DNA from: CAVPHV01 sp963821095
GTDB lineage: Bacteria; Actinomycetota; Acidimicrobiia; Spongiisociales; UBA5794
Direction of reading: 5' to 3'
NCBI GenBank assembly: GCA_963821095.1
Contig: CAWGCJ010000022.1
Location: forward strand, 372,001-436,000
Length of the DNA stretch: 64,000 nucleotides
Shown here: piece by piece, positions 26,355 through 36,596 of the stretch
Numbering within the stretch: position 1 is the first letter of the stretch
How the letters are laid out: each line of letters opens with the position of its first letter
Translations under genes and position numbers: made by a program
Notes under the pieces: generated by a model
Databases searched by the model: none
What the model was told of the DNA's origin: nothing
Seen by the model: the letters and a program-made list of their open reading frames with translations, nothing else

Positions 26355-28764
26355 ATGGGCATTCGGATCAAGCGGGCAGCAGTCCTCGGAGCTGGAGTGA
26401 TGGGTCAGGGCATTGCCGCTCATCTCGCCAACGCCGGGATTCCTTCATACCTGTTCGACATCGCTCCCGGAGAACTCACGGAAGCGGAGGCCGCGGCAGG
26501 ACTCTCACTGGAAGACCGCAGGGTCCGCAACCGAATCACCGACGCCGGCATCGTCGCCATGAAGAAGTCGAAGCCGGCGCTGCTCTACCGCCCGGATCTC
26601 GCTGCGATGGTGACCCCGTGCAACTACGAGGACGACCTCGACAAGCTTGCCGAGTGCGACTGGATCGTCGAAGTCGTCGTCGAACGGATGGACATCAAGC
26701 AACGCGTCTTCGCGATGGTCGACGAGCACCGGCGCCCAGGTAGCGTCGTGTCGTCGAATACGTCCGGCCTCTCCGCTGAGGCAATGGCAGAGGGACGCAG
26801 CGACGACTTCCGCAGTCACTTCATGGTGACCCACTTCTTCAACCCGGTCCGCTACATGCGCCTCCTTGAAATGGTGCCGATCGGCGACACGGATCCCGGT
26901 GTGTTCGCTGCCATGGCCGACTTCGGTGAGAACGTGCTCGGCAAGGGCGTCGTGTACTGCAAGGACACCCCGAACTTCATTGCAAACCGGATCGGGACGT
27001 TCGGCATGGCTTCGGTGTTCCACTGGATGAAGGAGTACGGCCTCGGCGTCGCCGAAGTCGACGTCGTGTTCGGCCCCGCGATGGGTCGACCGAAGTCCGC
27101 TGTGTTCCGCACCGTCGACATCGTCGGCCTCGACACGATGGCTCACGTGTTTGCGACGATCGGCGAGGGATGTCCCGACGACCCGTGGCGGGATCGGTTC
27201 GTTGTCCCCGACGAGATGCAGGCACTGATTGCGGACGGCCGCCTCGGCGGTAAGAGCGGCGCAGGGTTCTACAAGAAGGTGAGAGGGGAGCAGGGCAGCA
27301 CGATCCTGAGCCTCGACCTTGACACGCTCGACTACATCGATGCGGGCAAGCTCCGGCTGGCCTCGGTTGGTGTTGCTCGCAAACTCGAGGACGTCGGCGC
27401 AAAGATCGCAGCGATGACGGTATTCGACGACGACCATGGACGCTTCGCCTGGAAGGTCACTGCCGAGTCCTGCATCTATGCCCTCGAACTTCTTGGCGAG
27501 ATCGCGGACGACATCGTCAACGTCGACCGAGCCATGCGATGGGGCTTCAACTACGAACTTGGGCCCTTCGAGACATGGGATGCCATCGGTGTTGCAGAGT
27601 CCGTCGAGCGCATGCGAGCCGAGGGGATGGTTGTCCCCGAGGCCGTCGATCGGCTGATCGAAGTCGGAGAAGGCACCTGGTACGTCAAACGTGACGGGGA
27701 CGCCTACTTCTGGGACGTCGGATCCGAGGAGTACCTCCCGGCCCCGATCTCTGAGAATGCGATCTTCCTCACAACCCTCGCCGAAGAGGGGAAGGTTCTC
27801 GCTGAGAGCGTCGGTGCAACGTTGTACGACATGGGTGACGGCGTCGGCTGCGTCGCCTTCCACACGAAGATGAACGCCATCGACAACACCATTCTCGAGG
27901 TCATCGCGACCGGTTGTGACATGGTTGATGCCGGTGATCTCGTCGGTCTGGTGATCGGCAACGAAGCGACGAACTTCTCCGTCGGTGCCAATGTTGGACT
28001 GATCGGCATGCTTGCGATGTCACAGGACTGGGACCAGATCGATCAGGCAGTCGCGCGTCATCCAGGACACGTTCATGCGGATGAAGTACTGCGACGGCCC
28101 CGTCGTGGTGGCCCCGCGTGGCCTGGCGCTCGGCGGCGGTTGCGAAGCCGTGATGCATGGCGACTCTGTTCGAGCGGCCGCCGAGTCCTATATCGGGCTC
28201 GTCGAACTGGGAGTCGGTGTGATCCCCGCAGGCGGCGGTTGCAAGGAGATGGCGTTCCGCTACTACGGGTCGGTCCCCGAGGGCGTGAAGGTCGACCTGT
28301 TCCCCTTCATGGAGAAGGCATTCATGACGGTCGGCACCGCCACGGTGGCCACCAGTGCCGAGGAAGCCAAGTCGTACGGGTTCCTCCGCCGGACCGACCG
28401 GATCACCCTGAACCCTGATGCCGTGCTCGCCGACGCGAAAGCCGATGTGCTCGCCATGGTGCAGATGGGCTACAAGCCCCCGATGCCGCGCAAGGTGCCG
28501 GCGCCGGGATCAACCGGGATCGCCGCGCTCAAGGTGGGTGTTCACGGCATGCGCCAGGGCGGCTACCTGAGCGAGTACGACGAGCACCTCGGCACGGTGC
28601 TCGCCACCGTGCTGTGCGGCGGCGACGTTCCTGCTGGCACCATGCTCTCGGAGCAGGACTTCCTCGATCTCGAGCGAGAGGCCTTCATCGGCCTGTGCAA
28701 GGAGCAGAGAACAATCGATCGGATCCTGCACATGCTGGAGACCGGCAAACCGTTGCGGAACTGA
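26355..28764 (+). CDS. fadN: 3-hydroxyacyl-CoA dehydrogenase / enoyl-CoA hydratase, FadN-like (one frameshift)
   Basis: About 800 residues when repaired; ATG 26355 follows AGGAGAGG. The order is dehydrogenase first: NAD-binding GAGVMGQGIAAHLANAG, SSNTSGLS, HFFNPVRYM and the C-terminal dehydrogenase repeat (MRWGFNYELGPFETWD); then a crotonase domain (NAIDNTILEVI, SVGANVG, GLALGGGCEAV). This order fits FadN (YusL) rather than FadB/FadJ. An extra base near 28053 separates the crotonase halves. The thiolase gene follows 14 nt after the stop, making a beta-oxidation pair. Confidence 0.9.
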
Positions 28765-28778
28765 GAAGGAGTAGACGC

Positions 28779-29933
28779 ATGAGCACAGGAGTGGTGGTCA
28801 CCCACGCACAGCGCACGGCAGTCGGGAAGTCCGGTCGCGGAACGCTGCGAGAGACGAGGCCAGACGAACTACTCGGTCAGTTGATCGAGCAGTTCATGGA
28901 ACAGGTACCGGACCTGGACCCGACCATGATTGACGACGTGATCGTGGGATGCGCATTCCCCGAGGCGGAGCAGGGCATGAATGTCGCCCGTATCGCGGCG
29001 CTGCGTGCCGGTCTGCCGGTCTCGGTACCGGGAATGACGTTGAACCGGTTCTGCAGCAGCGGCGTCCAGTCGCTCGCGACCGGGGCGGCCCAGATTGCGG
29101 CCGGTTGGTCGAGCATCGTGATCACCGGCGGCGTCGAGTCGATGTCGCTGGTCCCAATGGGCGGCCAGAAGCCGGCCCCGAATCCGACCTTGGTCGAGAC
29201 GTTCCCCGCGTCCTACGACTCGATGGGCATCACCAGCGAGACCGTCGCCGAACGCTACGACGTGAGCCGCGAGGACCAGGACGCGTTCGCCGTCGAGTCC
29301 AATCGGCGGGCGATCGCCGCGATCGAGGAAGGCCGGTTCAAGGATGAGATCATCCCGATCGAGGTCAGCCTCGGCGGGAAGTCGGTCATCTTCGACACCG
29401 ATGACGGTCCCCGTGCGAGCACGATCGAGGGGCTGAGCAAGCTCCGGCCGGTCTTCAAGGTCGATGGCCGGTCGACGGCAGGCAACTCGTCGCAGACCTC
29501 CGATGGTGCAGCGATCGAGGTCCTGATGAGTCGTGAGGCGGCGGAGGAACTGGGATTCACGCCGCTGGCCGAGCTTGTCACCTATCAGGTGGCCGGTGTC
29601 CACCCTGACGAGATGGGGATTGGCCCGACTGTGGCGATCCCGAAGGCGCTCGACGCCGCGGGACTGTCGATTGCCGACATCGGACTGGTCGAACTCAACG
29701 AGGCATTCGCCAGCCAGGCGCTCTACTCGATGCGCAAGCTCGGACTCGATCCAGCGATCGTCAACGTCAACGGAGGCGCGATCGCACTTGGACACCCGCT
29801 CGGATGCACCGGAGCGAAGCTCACCGCCACCCTGCTCCACGAGATGAAGCGACGCGATGTCGAGTACGGCATTGTGAGTATGTGCATCGGTGGCGGCATG
29901 GGTGCTGCGGCGATCTTCAAACGAGACGTCTAG
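28779..29933 (+). CDS. fadA: Acetyl-CoA acyltransferase (thiolase, FadA-like)
   Basis: 384 residues, ATG 28779 behind GAAGGAG. Catalytic residues: Cys92 in NRFCSSGVQ (acyl-enzyme), His in GGAIALGHPLG, and the C-terminal Cys in MCIGGGMG. NEAFASQA and GHPLGCTGAK are typical for degradative thiolases. It performs the last step of the beta-oxidation spiral, using 3-ketoacyl-CoA made by the upstream protein. No ETF or acyl-CoA dehydrogenase gene is in this operon. Confidence 0.92.
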   Translation: MSTGVVVTHAQRTAVGKSGRGTLRETRPDELLGQLIEQFMEQVPDLDPTMIDDVIVGCAFPEAEQGMNVARIAALRAGLPVSVPGMTLNRFCSSGVQSLATGAAQIAAGWSSIVITGGVESMSLVPMGGQKPAPNPTLVETFPASYDSMGITSETVAERYDVSREDQDAFAVESNRRAIAAIEEGRFKDEIIPIEVSLGGKSVIFDTDDGPRASTIEGLSKLRPVFKVDGRSTAGNSSQTSDGAAIEVLMSREAAEELGFTPLAELVTYQVAGVHPDEMGIGPTVAIPKALDAAGLSIADIGLVELNEAFASQALYSMRKLGLDPAIVNVNGGAIALGHPLGCTGAKLTATLLHEMKRRDVEYGIVSMCIGGGMGAAAIFKRDV

Positions 29934-29997
29934 GGCGTTGCGTCGTTGAGAGTGGCCGAGCCTTCGGGACGAGGCTGCCAACCGAGAAGGGGACAGC

Positions 29998-30465
29998 ATG
30001 CGGATCTGGATGGGCGCGATCGTCGTTGCGCTCCTGGCAGGGGCGTGTTCCGACTCGGCGTCCGAGCTGGCGCCCGAGGACATCGCGGGGGTGCGTGCCA
30101 CCGCCTTCGCGGTTGCCTGCCTCGAGGTGCTGTGTCCTGGGGCGCCGATCCTCGCGCCCGATAGGCTTCCAGACGACGTGCGCGAGGCGATCCGGACCGA
30201 CTTCTCTGACGAAGTCGAGTACCTGTCTGAGGCCTCGCTCGAGGCTCGGACGGGCGACGACGGTCGCTTCATCGACGGTGCCATCCTGATCTCTCCGGGC
30301 GAGCCGTACCGGCCGAATGGCAGCGTCGTTGCCGTGGACGTGGGGCTCCAGAAGGGTTACCGCGACTACGTCGGTCGCACCTACCTCTTCGAACGTGACG
30401 GAGATCGCTGGACCGCCGTCTCACCCGATTCGGTCAGCATCACCGTGACCTCGGCCGTCAGCTGA
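29998..30465 (+). CDS. Putative lipoprotein, unknown function
   Basis: 155 residues. Short signal peptide with lipobox LLAGACSD (Cys about 16), then a small alpha/beta domain with two further Cys close together (ACLEVLC) that may form a disulfide. It ends in strands (YLFERDGDRWTAVSPDSVSI). I recognise no family. The ribosome site GAAGGGGAC precedes ATG 29998. Confidence 0.75.
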   Translation: MRIWMGAIVVALLAGACSDSASELAPEDIAGVRATAFAVACLEVLCPGAPILAPDRLPDDVREAIRTDFSDEVEYLSEASLEARTGDDGRFIDGAILISPGEPYRPNGSVVAVDVGLQKGYRDYVGRTYLFERDGDRWTAVSPDSVSITVTSAVS

Positions 30466-30813
30466 CCGCACCGCGGACCTCTGACGCCAATCGGCAACAG
30501 GGGTGCAGCCGGCGGCGCACCCAATTGGGGGGAGGGTGTACGCCGCCGACGCACCGAACGACCCAACCCTACGCTCAAATACCAGACGCACCCGCTGATA
30601 TCGCAGCAGCAAGATATCCCCCTCTCGCCGACGCTGCGAACTACGGGTGCGTCACCGAGGAACCTACACGATACGGCATCAGAACGCCCACCAATGCCTG
30701 CATTGTTGGTGGCGGAGGGGGTCTCCACATCGCGGCGCATATCCGGCCAAAGAATTCGCATAGTTCTTCGAGGTTCTTGTTGCCGAGCACCGGTTTCTGT
30801 CACACCCGGTTGA
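30466..30813. other. 348-bp intergenic region, lower GC, no gene seen
   Basis: This stretch is clearly less GC-rich than its flanks. No reading frame has family sequence. The only structure I see is an imperfect hairpin around 30689-30713 (CCACCAATG paired with CATTG/TTGGTGG). It lies upstream of the HNH gene and may contain its regulatory region. Confidence 0.5.
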
Positions 30814-30819
30814 TAGGTT
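30814..30819 (+). promoter_or_regulatory. Leaderless -10 box (TAGGTT) for HNH endonuclease gene
   Basis: TAGGTT ends 6 nt before ATG 30826 with no ribosome site between, fitting leaderless transcription. Confidence 0.5.
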
Positions 30820-30825
30820 GCGGGT

Positions 30826-31959
30826 ATGGGATACCACGATCTCGCCACCGCAACGATCGAGCAGAGACTCCTCGATCTTGAGTCTGGAATCGCCCGTCAA
30901 CGCGGTGAACAGATGTCGCTGTTGCGGGAACTCGACCGCCGCCAGGTCGCACTCCGGGACGGGCATCGGTCCCTCCAGGAATGGGCGGCCGGAGGATGGA
31001 CGTCGCTTCTGAGACCGCCCGGATGCTCGTCACCACGGCCCGGCGCCTCGAAGACCTCCCCGATGTTGATGCAGCGGTCGCTTGCGGTGAGATCGGTTTC
31101 GATCGGGCGGTTGCGGTGTCGCGTCTTGCGGGCCGTGACAATGCTTTGGATCTGTTGAGCGACGCGGCCGGGTATGACATCGACGGGATCCGGGCGTTGG
31201 CCGCCAAGCGACGCAGGATGACGCGTCTCGATGAGATCCAGGCGTTCGAAGAGCGCTACGTCTCGATCCAACCGAACCTCGACGAATCAGCATGGCGCCT
31301 CACCGGACGCCTCCCCGGCTTTGCGGGCCGCACCATCATCGAAGCCCTCGAAACCAGAGGCGACACCTTCCCCTCCGGGCCGGAAGCGACACCGCCACGT
31401 ACGACCCGCAACGCAGACGCCTTGTGGTCGATCAGCCACGACGCCGTCACCGGCAGCGACGGCGCCACCAGTTGACGCCTCATCTCCGATGTTGACCGTG
31501 TTCGTCGACGCCACCGAAGCTGCAGCGTCGAACGCCACGACCGGTGTCACGTTGGAAGCCGGACCGCGGGTCGGACCGAATGCGATCGAAGCAATCCTCT
31601 GCACCGGCACCGTCGAAGTCACCGCACGCACCGCAGACGGACAACCCCTCGCCCTCGGACGCCGCACCCGCACCATCCCACCCCGCCTCAGACGCTTCAT
31701 CCTGCACCGCGACCACCGACGCTGCACCATCTCAGGCTGCGTATCCCGCTACCGCCTCCAGATCCACCACATCGTTCCGTGGTCCGAAGACGGCCCGACG
31801 GATCCAGAGAACCTCACCACCCTGTGCTGGTTCCACCACCACGTCGCGATCCACGGCCAAGGCCACCGCATCGACCCCACATCCCCACCCCAACGCCGAC
31901 GACTCCTCAACCCACACATCCACGCACCCCCCGCACGGCAACGCACGAGCATCGCGTAG
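30826..31959 (+). CDS. HNH endonuclease of the DUF222/13E12 repeat family (frameshifted)
   Basis: About 377 residues when repaired. The N-terminal DUF222 part starts with a Glu/Arg-rich helix and continues in a second frame (RMDVASETARML, VACGEIGFDRAVAVSRL) after a shift near 30990. A third frame after about 31465 holds the nuclease: CTISGCVSRYRLQIHHIVPWSEDG, then DPENLTTLCWFHHH, with zinc-binding Cys pairs and catalytic His-His. Such genes are multi-copy, mobile-like repeats in actinobacteria; the biological role is unsettled. The tail is Pro/His/Arg-rich. Confidence 0.85.
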
Positions 31960-31970
31960 GCGAATCGATT

Positions 31971-32000
31971 CCTCTCCCTGAAGGGGAGGAATGGGAGAGG
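31971..32000. terminator. 8-bp inverted repeat after HNH gene
   Basis: CCTCTCCC (31971-31978) and GGGAGAGG (31993-32000), 14-nt loop, 12 nt after the HNH stop. It may end that transcript. The loop itself contains GGGGAGGA, which allows an alternative pairing. Confidence 0.45.
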
Positions 32001-32007
32001 GGCGGAT

Positions 32008-32028
32008 TGGCGACTGGCGACTGGCGAC
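32008..32028. repeat. 7-bp tandem repeat, three units of TGGCGAC
   Basis: Three exact TGGCGAC heptamers in the gap between the HNH gene and hrpA. The period equals that of the AGCTRCG arrays elsewhere in the window, but the sequence differs. Confidence 0.7.
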
Positions 32029-32046
32029 TCGTGCCCCCAACCGTCG

Positions 32047-32052
32047 TACCCT
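32047..32052 (+). promoter_or_regulatory. Leaderless -10 box (TACCCT) for hrpA
   Basis: TACCCT ends 8 nt before GTG 32061 and supports that start over longer in-frame extensions. Confidence 0.45.
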
Positions 32053-32060
32053 TCCGGATT

Positions 32061-35000
32061 GTGAGCCAGCCTCCTGACAACCTTCGTCGGCGTATCGACC
32101 GCCTGCCACGGGCCGAACGGCGGCGCCTGCATCGGCGTCTGACCGGAGCCGAACACGCCGAGGATCCGAAGCGGCGGGCCGAGAACGTGGTCAAGGTCAC
32201 GGAAGTCATCGAGGCAGCCGAGAAACGGATCGCTGCGCGAACGGCTGCCGTCCCGAAGCGCATCGCATACCCGGAAGAGCTTCCGATCACCGCGTGGCGG
32301 GAGGAGATCCTTGAGGCGATCAGGGAGCATCAAGTCGTCATCGTTGCCGGCGAGACCGGGTCGGGGAAGAGCACGCAGATACCGAAGTTCTGTCTCGAAC
32401 TCGGCCGGGGTGTCGCTGGAACAATTGGCCATACGCAGCCGCGCCGGATCGCTGCACGGTCGATCGCGGATCGGATCGCCGAGGAGATCGGTACAACGGT
32501 TGGAGAGGCGGTTGGCTACGCCGTCCGGTTCTCCGACCAGACCGGAGATTCAACGCTGGTCAAGGTGATGACCGATGGCCTGCTGCTAGCAGAGATCCAT
32601 CGGGATCGACGTCTTGAACGATACGACACGATCATCATCGATGAGGCCCATGAGCGGAGCCTCAACATCGACTTCCTGCTCGGCTATCTGAGGAACCTGC
32701 TTCCGAAGCGGCCGGACCTCAAGGTCATCATCACGTCCGCGACGATCGACACCGCTCGGTTCGCCGAGCACTTCGACGATGCGCCGGTCATCGAGGTGTC
32801 CGGGCGGACCTATCCGGTCGAGATCCGATATCGGCCGCTCGACGACCCGGATCAGCCGGAGCCGCGGGACCAGACACAGGGCATCTGCGACGCGGTCAGG
32901 GAGTTGTTCAGCGAGGGGAACGGCGACATCCTGGTCTTCTGCTCCGGCGAACGGGAGATCCGGGATGCTGCTGATGCCCTCAACGACCTCGGCCTGCCGC
33001 ACACCGAGGTGCTGCCGCTGTACGCCCGCCTGTCGGCAGCCGAGCAGCATCGGGTGTTCCGCTCGCACACCGGTCGGCGAATCGTCCTCGCCACCAACGT
33101 CGCGGAGACGTCGCTTACGGTCCCCGGCATTCGCTACGTGGTGGACGCCGGTACGGCCCGAATGTCGCGCTACAGCCGCCGAACGAAGGTGCAACGCCTT
33201 CCGATCGAAGCGGTGTCGCAGGCCTCGGCCAATCAGCGGGCAGGACGATGCGGCCGTCTCGGTCCCGGCATCTGCATCCGCCTCTACGCCGAGGACGATT
33301 TCGAAGGCCGTCCGCATTTCACCGAGCCGGAGATTCAGCGCACCAACCTTGCCTCCGTGATCTTGCAGATGACGGCCCGAGACCTGGGCGCGATCGAGAC
33401 GTTCCCGTTCCTCGATCCGCCGGATTCCCGGTCGATTCGAGACGGCATTGCGAGGCTCGTCGAACTGGGCGCCATTGACGAAGGGCGCGAGACGGGACGG
33501 CAGCGGCTGACGAAGCTCGGGCGGCAACTCGCCGACCTTCCGATCGACCTCCGGCTCGCCCGGATGATCCTCGAGGCGAGCCGCACGGCAAGCCTGCGTG
33601 AAGTGCTCATCATCACCGCAGCACTCGCCATCCAGGATCCGCGAGAACGGCCGACGGAGAAGCAGACGCAGGCGGACCAAGCCCACGCCAGGTTCCGCGA
33701 TGAAGATTCCGACTTCTACACCTGGCTCCACTTGTGGGAGTACCTCAGCGAGGAACGCAGAGCCCGTTCGTCGAGCCAGTTCCGTCGGCTGTGCAAGAAC
33801 GAGTACCTCAACTACCGCCGAATCAGAGAGTGGCAGGATCTCCACGCCCAACTCCGCGACGTGACGAAGGACCTCGGCTTCGTACCGAACCGTAAGTCGG
33901 CGGAGCGTGAAGTCGTTCACCGGACGCTGCTCACCGGCCTTCTGTCGAACGTCGGGAAGAAGGACCCCGGGTCGTTCGAGTACCGCGGCGCACGGAGCAG
34001 CCGCTTCTCGATCAATCCGGGATCGACCCTCTTCAAGCGGGCTCCGGAGTGGGTGATGGCGGCAGAACTCGTCGAGACGACCCGGTTGTGGGCGCGCGGG
34101 GTCGCAGCCGTTCAGCCAGAGTGGATCGAGCGTGCAGCCAACCACCTCGTGACCCGCTCGTACTCCGATCCGGAGTGGGACGCCACGCGTGGGGCGGCGG
34201 CAGCAAACGAAACGGTGTCGCTGTACGGCCTCGCGCTGCAGACCGCTCGCCCCGTGCTCTACGGCAGGATCGACCAGGCGGCCGCCCGTGACCTGTTCAT
34301 CCGTCACGCGTTGGTGGCGGGGGAATGGGAGACACACCACCGGTTCGTCGAACACAACGCGGCGGTCATCGACGAGGTGCTCGACCTCGAGGCGCGGTAC
34401 CGTCGCACCGACCTGCTCGTCGACGACGAGGTCGTGATCGACTTCTTCGATCAGCGTATCCCCGAGGACATCGTCTCCGTCCGGCACTTCGATCGCTGGT
34501 GGAAGGACGCGCGGGCGACGGATCCGCATCTCCTCGACCTCACCGTCGAGGATCTCCTCGAACCGGAGATCGACACACCGGGCGAGGAGGCGTTCCCCGA
34601 GATCTGGCAGTACGGCGGTGTCTCGATGCCCCTCACGTACGAGTTCGAGCCCGGCACTGTGACCGACGGGCTGATCGTGGACATCCCCATTGGTGGGCTC
34701 GCACGCGTCGACCCGGCGATCTTCGAATGGTCGGTTCCGGGGTTGAGAGAAGAGCTCGTCATTGCCATGATGAGATCGCTGCCAAAGGCCATACGCAAGC
34801 AACTCGCACCGATACCCGAAACGGCCCGATCGGTCCTCGCAGCTCATGACCCCGCCGTGGAATCGCTGGTGCCGTTCCTGCGGCGAGCATTGACCAAGCA
34901 CGCCGGCGTCGCCATTCCGCTCGATGCATTCGATCTGGAGCGGATACCGTCCCACCTCCGGCCGTCATTTCGCGTGGTCGCAGACGATGGCTCCGTCCTC

Positions 35001-35942
35001 GCCGAAGGTTCAGATCTCTCGGTTCTCGGAGACCAACTCCACGCCGAAGCGAAGGCAGCGATGGCGACTTCCGGGCACGATGTCGAACGAACCCGGATCA
35101 CGGCATGGGATATCGGTGATCTGCCGCACGCGGTTGATGTGGAAGGGCCGGGTCGGCCGGTAACGGCCTATCCGGCGCTCGTCGATGAAGGTGAGTCGGT
35201 CGCCGTCCGCTTGTTTGCTACGGAGACCGAACAGGCGCAGGCCATGTGGGATGGCACACGGCGCCTGATCGTGCTTGGTCTGCCGTCGCCGGGGAGGAGC
35301 CTGCGGCCCCTCGTCACCGAAGACGGGAAGCGGGCGATCGCTGCAGGCCCCTACGACTCGTTCGACGACTGGGCGGCCGATTGCCTGTCGTGCGCGGTGG
35401 ATGATCTGCTTGTCGCCGCAGGCGGCCCGGCGTGGGAGGCTGGAGCGTTTGGTCGTCTGGCCATTCAGATCGGTGCATCGTCAGCCGATCAGTTGATCGC
35501 GGTGGCCTCCGATGCGCTCGAGATTCTCGATGTACTCCGAGAGATCCGAAGGACGTTGGACGACGGGTCGGTCGAGCAGTATCGCGATGCCACTGCGGAC
35601 GTTGAGGAGCAGCTCGACCGCCTGATCTATGTGGGGTTCCTCACCGCGGTCGGCATCGACCGCCTGCCTGACCTTCTCCGCTATCTGCGAGCCATCTCGC
35701 GACGCCTTGACTCGCTCCCGAACCGGGTCGAGCGGGATCTTGAGCTCATGGACCGTATCCGGGAACTGGAGGCCGAACGCGACGATCTCTCGGACGCGGT
35801 ACCGAACTCGCCAGAACTCATCGAGGTCGCCTGGATGCTCCAGGAGCTTCGCGTGAGCGCATTCGCCCAGACCATCGGCACGAAAGGCAAGGTCAGCGAG
35901 AAGCGCATCGTGGAAGCCCTAGCCCGAGCCGTCGCCCCATAG
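32061..35942 (+). CDS. hrpA: ATP-dependent RNA helicase HrpA, DEAH box
   Basis: 1293 residues, the length of full HrpA. GTG 32061 gives MSQPPDNLRRRIDRL, as expected for HrpA. Motifs: I GETGSGKST (about 97), II DEAH (about 194), III SAT (about 226), and in RecA domain 2 TNVAETSLTV and QRAGRCGR (VI). HA2 and OB-fold regions follow, and then the long HrpA-specific C-terminal domain (DUF3418, roughly 700 onward). The protein is undisturbed over 3.9 kb despite shifts in the gene before it. HrpA acts in RNA remodelling and ribosome rescue; operon partners are not evident. Confidence 0.93.
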   Translation: MSQPPDNLRRRIDRLPRAERRRLHRRLTGAEHAEDPKRRAENVVKVTEVIEAAEKRIAARTAAVPKRIAYPEELPITAWREEILEAIREHQVVIVAGETGSGKSTQIPKFCLELGRGVAGTIGHTQPRRIAARSIADRIAEEIGTTVGEAVGYAVRFSDQTGDSTLVKVMTDGLLLAEIHRDRRLERYDTIIIDEAHERSLNIDFLLGYLRNLLPKRPDLKVIITSATIDTARFAEHFDDAPVIEVSGRTYPVEIRYRPLDDPDQPEPRDQTQGICDAVRELFSEGNGDILVFCSGEREIRDAADALNDLGLPHTEVLPLYARLSAAEQHRVFRSHTGRRIVLATNVAETSLTVPGIRYVVDAGTARMSRYSRRTKVQRLPIEAVSQASANQRAGRCGRLGPGICIRLYAEDDFEGRPHFTEPEIQRTNLASVILQMTARDLGAIETFPFLDPPDSRSIRDGIARLVELGAIDEGRETGRQRLTKLGRQLADLPIDLRLARMILEASRTASLREVLIITAALAIQDPRERPTEKQTQADQAHARFRDEDSDFYTWLHLWEYLSEERRARSSSQFRRLCKNEYLNYRRIREWQDLHAQLRDVTKDLGFVPNRKSAEREVVHRTLLTGLLSNVGKKDPGSFEYRGARSSRFSINPGSTLFKRAPEWVMAAELVETTRLWARGVAAVQPEWIERAANHLVTRSYSDPEWDATRGAAAANETVSLYGLALQTARPVLYGRIDQAAARDLFIRHALVAGEWETHHRFVEHNAAVIDEVLDLEARYRRTDLLVDDEVVIDFFDQRIPEDIVSVRHFDRWWKDARATDPHLLDLTVEDLLEPEIDTPGEEAFPEIWQYGGVSMPLTYEFEPGTVTDGLIVDIPIGGLARVDPAIFEWSVPGLREELVIAMMRSLPKAIRKQLAPIPETARSVLAAHDPAVESLVPFLRRALTKHAGVAIPLDAFDLERIPSHLRPSFRVVADDGSVLAEGSDLSVLGDQLHAEAKAAMATSGHDVERTRITAWDIGDLPHAVDVEGPGRPVTAYPALVDEGESVAVRLFATETEQAQAMWDGTRRLIVLGLPSPGRSLRPLVTEDGKRAIAAGPYDSFDDWAADCLSCAVDDLLVAAGGPAWEAGAFGRLAIQIGASSADQLIAVASDALEILDVLREIRRTLDDGSVEQYRDATADVEEQLDRLIYVGFLTAVGIDRLPDLLRYLRAISRRLDSLPNRVERDLELMDRIRELEAERDDLSDAVPNSPELIEVAWMLQELRVSAFAQTIGTKGKVSEKRIVEALARAVAP

Positions 35943-35982
35943 CCGCGGCCGAGTAGTCCCCCTGCGCCGTTCTTCGGTCCTG

Positions 35983-36013
35983 CTCATAGCTCGGCGCTCG
36001 TAGCTCACAGCTC
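35983..36013. repeat. 7-bp tandem repeat related to AGCTRCG array
   Basis: Read on the minus strand: AGCTGTG, AGCTACG, AGCGCCG, AGCTATG, four heptamers in phase. It is the same unit as at 12542-12597. It lies at the 3' ends of the convergent hrpA and carbonic-anhydrase genes and overlaps the last codons of the latter, whose C-terminal codons are part of the repeat. Confidence 0.7.
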
Positions 36014-36508
36014 CCTGTAGGCCTGGCCGAAGCGTAGATACACATCCACCCCATGATCCTGCCGCTCGATCTCATCTGGCCGCAGCTCTCGCACTGGCTT
36101 GGCCGGCATCCCCACGGCCAGTGTCCACGGCGGGATCTCCTTGCCTTCCGGCAGCACCGAACCTGCGGCCAACCAGGCTCCCTCCCCAAGGGTTGAGCCG
36201 TTGAGGGCCAGCGCGCCGATACCGACGAGGCAGTGGTCGCCGATGGTCGCTCCGTGGACCACTGCTGCATGGCCGACGGTCACTCGTCTACCGATCGTCG
36301 TTGGGATTCCCAGATCCGTGTGCACGACGACGTTGTCCTGCAGGTTCGTTTCCTCACCAATCACGATCTGGTCGAGTTCGGCCCGGAGTACTGCACCGAA
36401 CATGACCACAGCGAGAGCCCTGATCTCGACCGATCCATACACACGGGCCGTCGGGGCTACGTACGCTGATGGATGTACGACGGGCTCGGACAGGTTGATC
36501 GGTTCCAT
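36005..36508 (-). CDS. Gamma-carbonic anhydrase-like protein (left-handed beta-helix)
   Basis: 167 residues of hexapeptide repeats. Candidate zinc ligands are His in VVVHTDLG, VTVGHAAVVHGA (HxxxxH). The start at 36508 (MEPINLSEP) is set by a -10 box 7 nt upstream; a longer frame is unlikely. The family includes active carbonic anhydrases and metal-binding proteins without that activity (PaaY/YrdA), so the activity is not certain. The C-terminal codons run into a heptamer repeat. Confidence 0.85.
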   Translation of the reverse strand: MEPINLSEPVVHPSAYVAPTARVYGSVEIRALAVVMFGAVLRAELDQIVIGEETNLQDNVVVHTDLGIPTTIGRRVTVGHAAVVHGATIGDHCLVGIGALALNGSTLGEGAWLAAGSVLPEGKEIPPWTLAVGMPAKPVRELRPDEIERQDHGVDVYLRFGQAYREL

Positions 36509-36515
36509 GTCCCGC

Positions 36516-36521
36516 AGCGTA
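36516..36521 (-). promoter_or_regulatory. Leaderless -10 box (TACGCT, minus strand) for carbonic-anhydrase-like gene
   Basis: TACGCT on the minus strand ends 7 nt before the ATG at 36508, in the 88-bp region shared with the divergent DUF5996 gene. Confidence 0.5.
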
Positions 36522-36596
36522 CCCCGGCCGTCGGAGGGGAATGCATCGCAGCGCCGCGGCATTGAACCAGAGCGAGCAACAAGATTGGACCCAACG

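Noticed and set aside
32586..34955. Minus-strand open frame of 789 codons inside hrpA
   Set aside because: Antisense shadow of a clear DEAH helicase; no family sequence, typical of high-GC codon bias.
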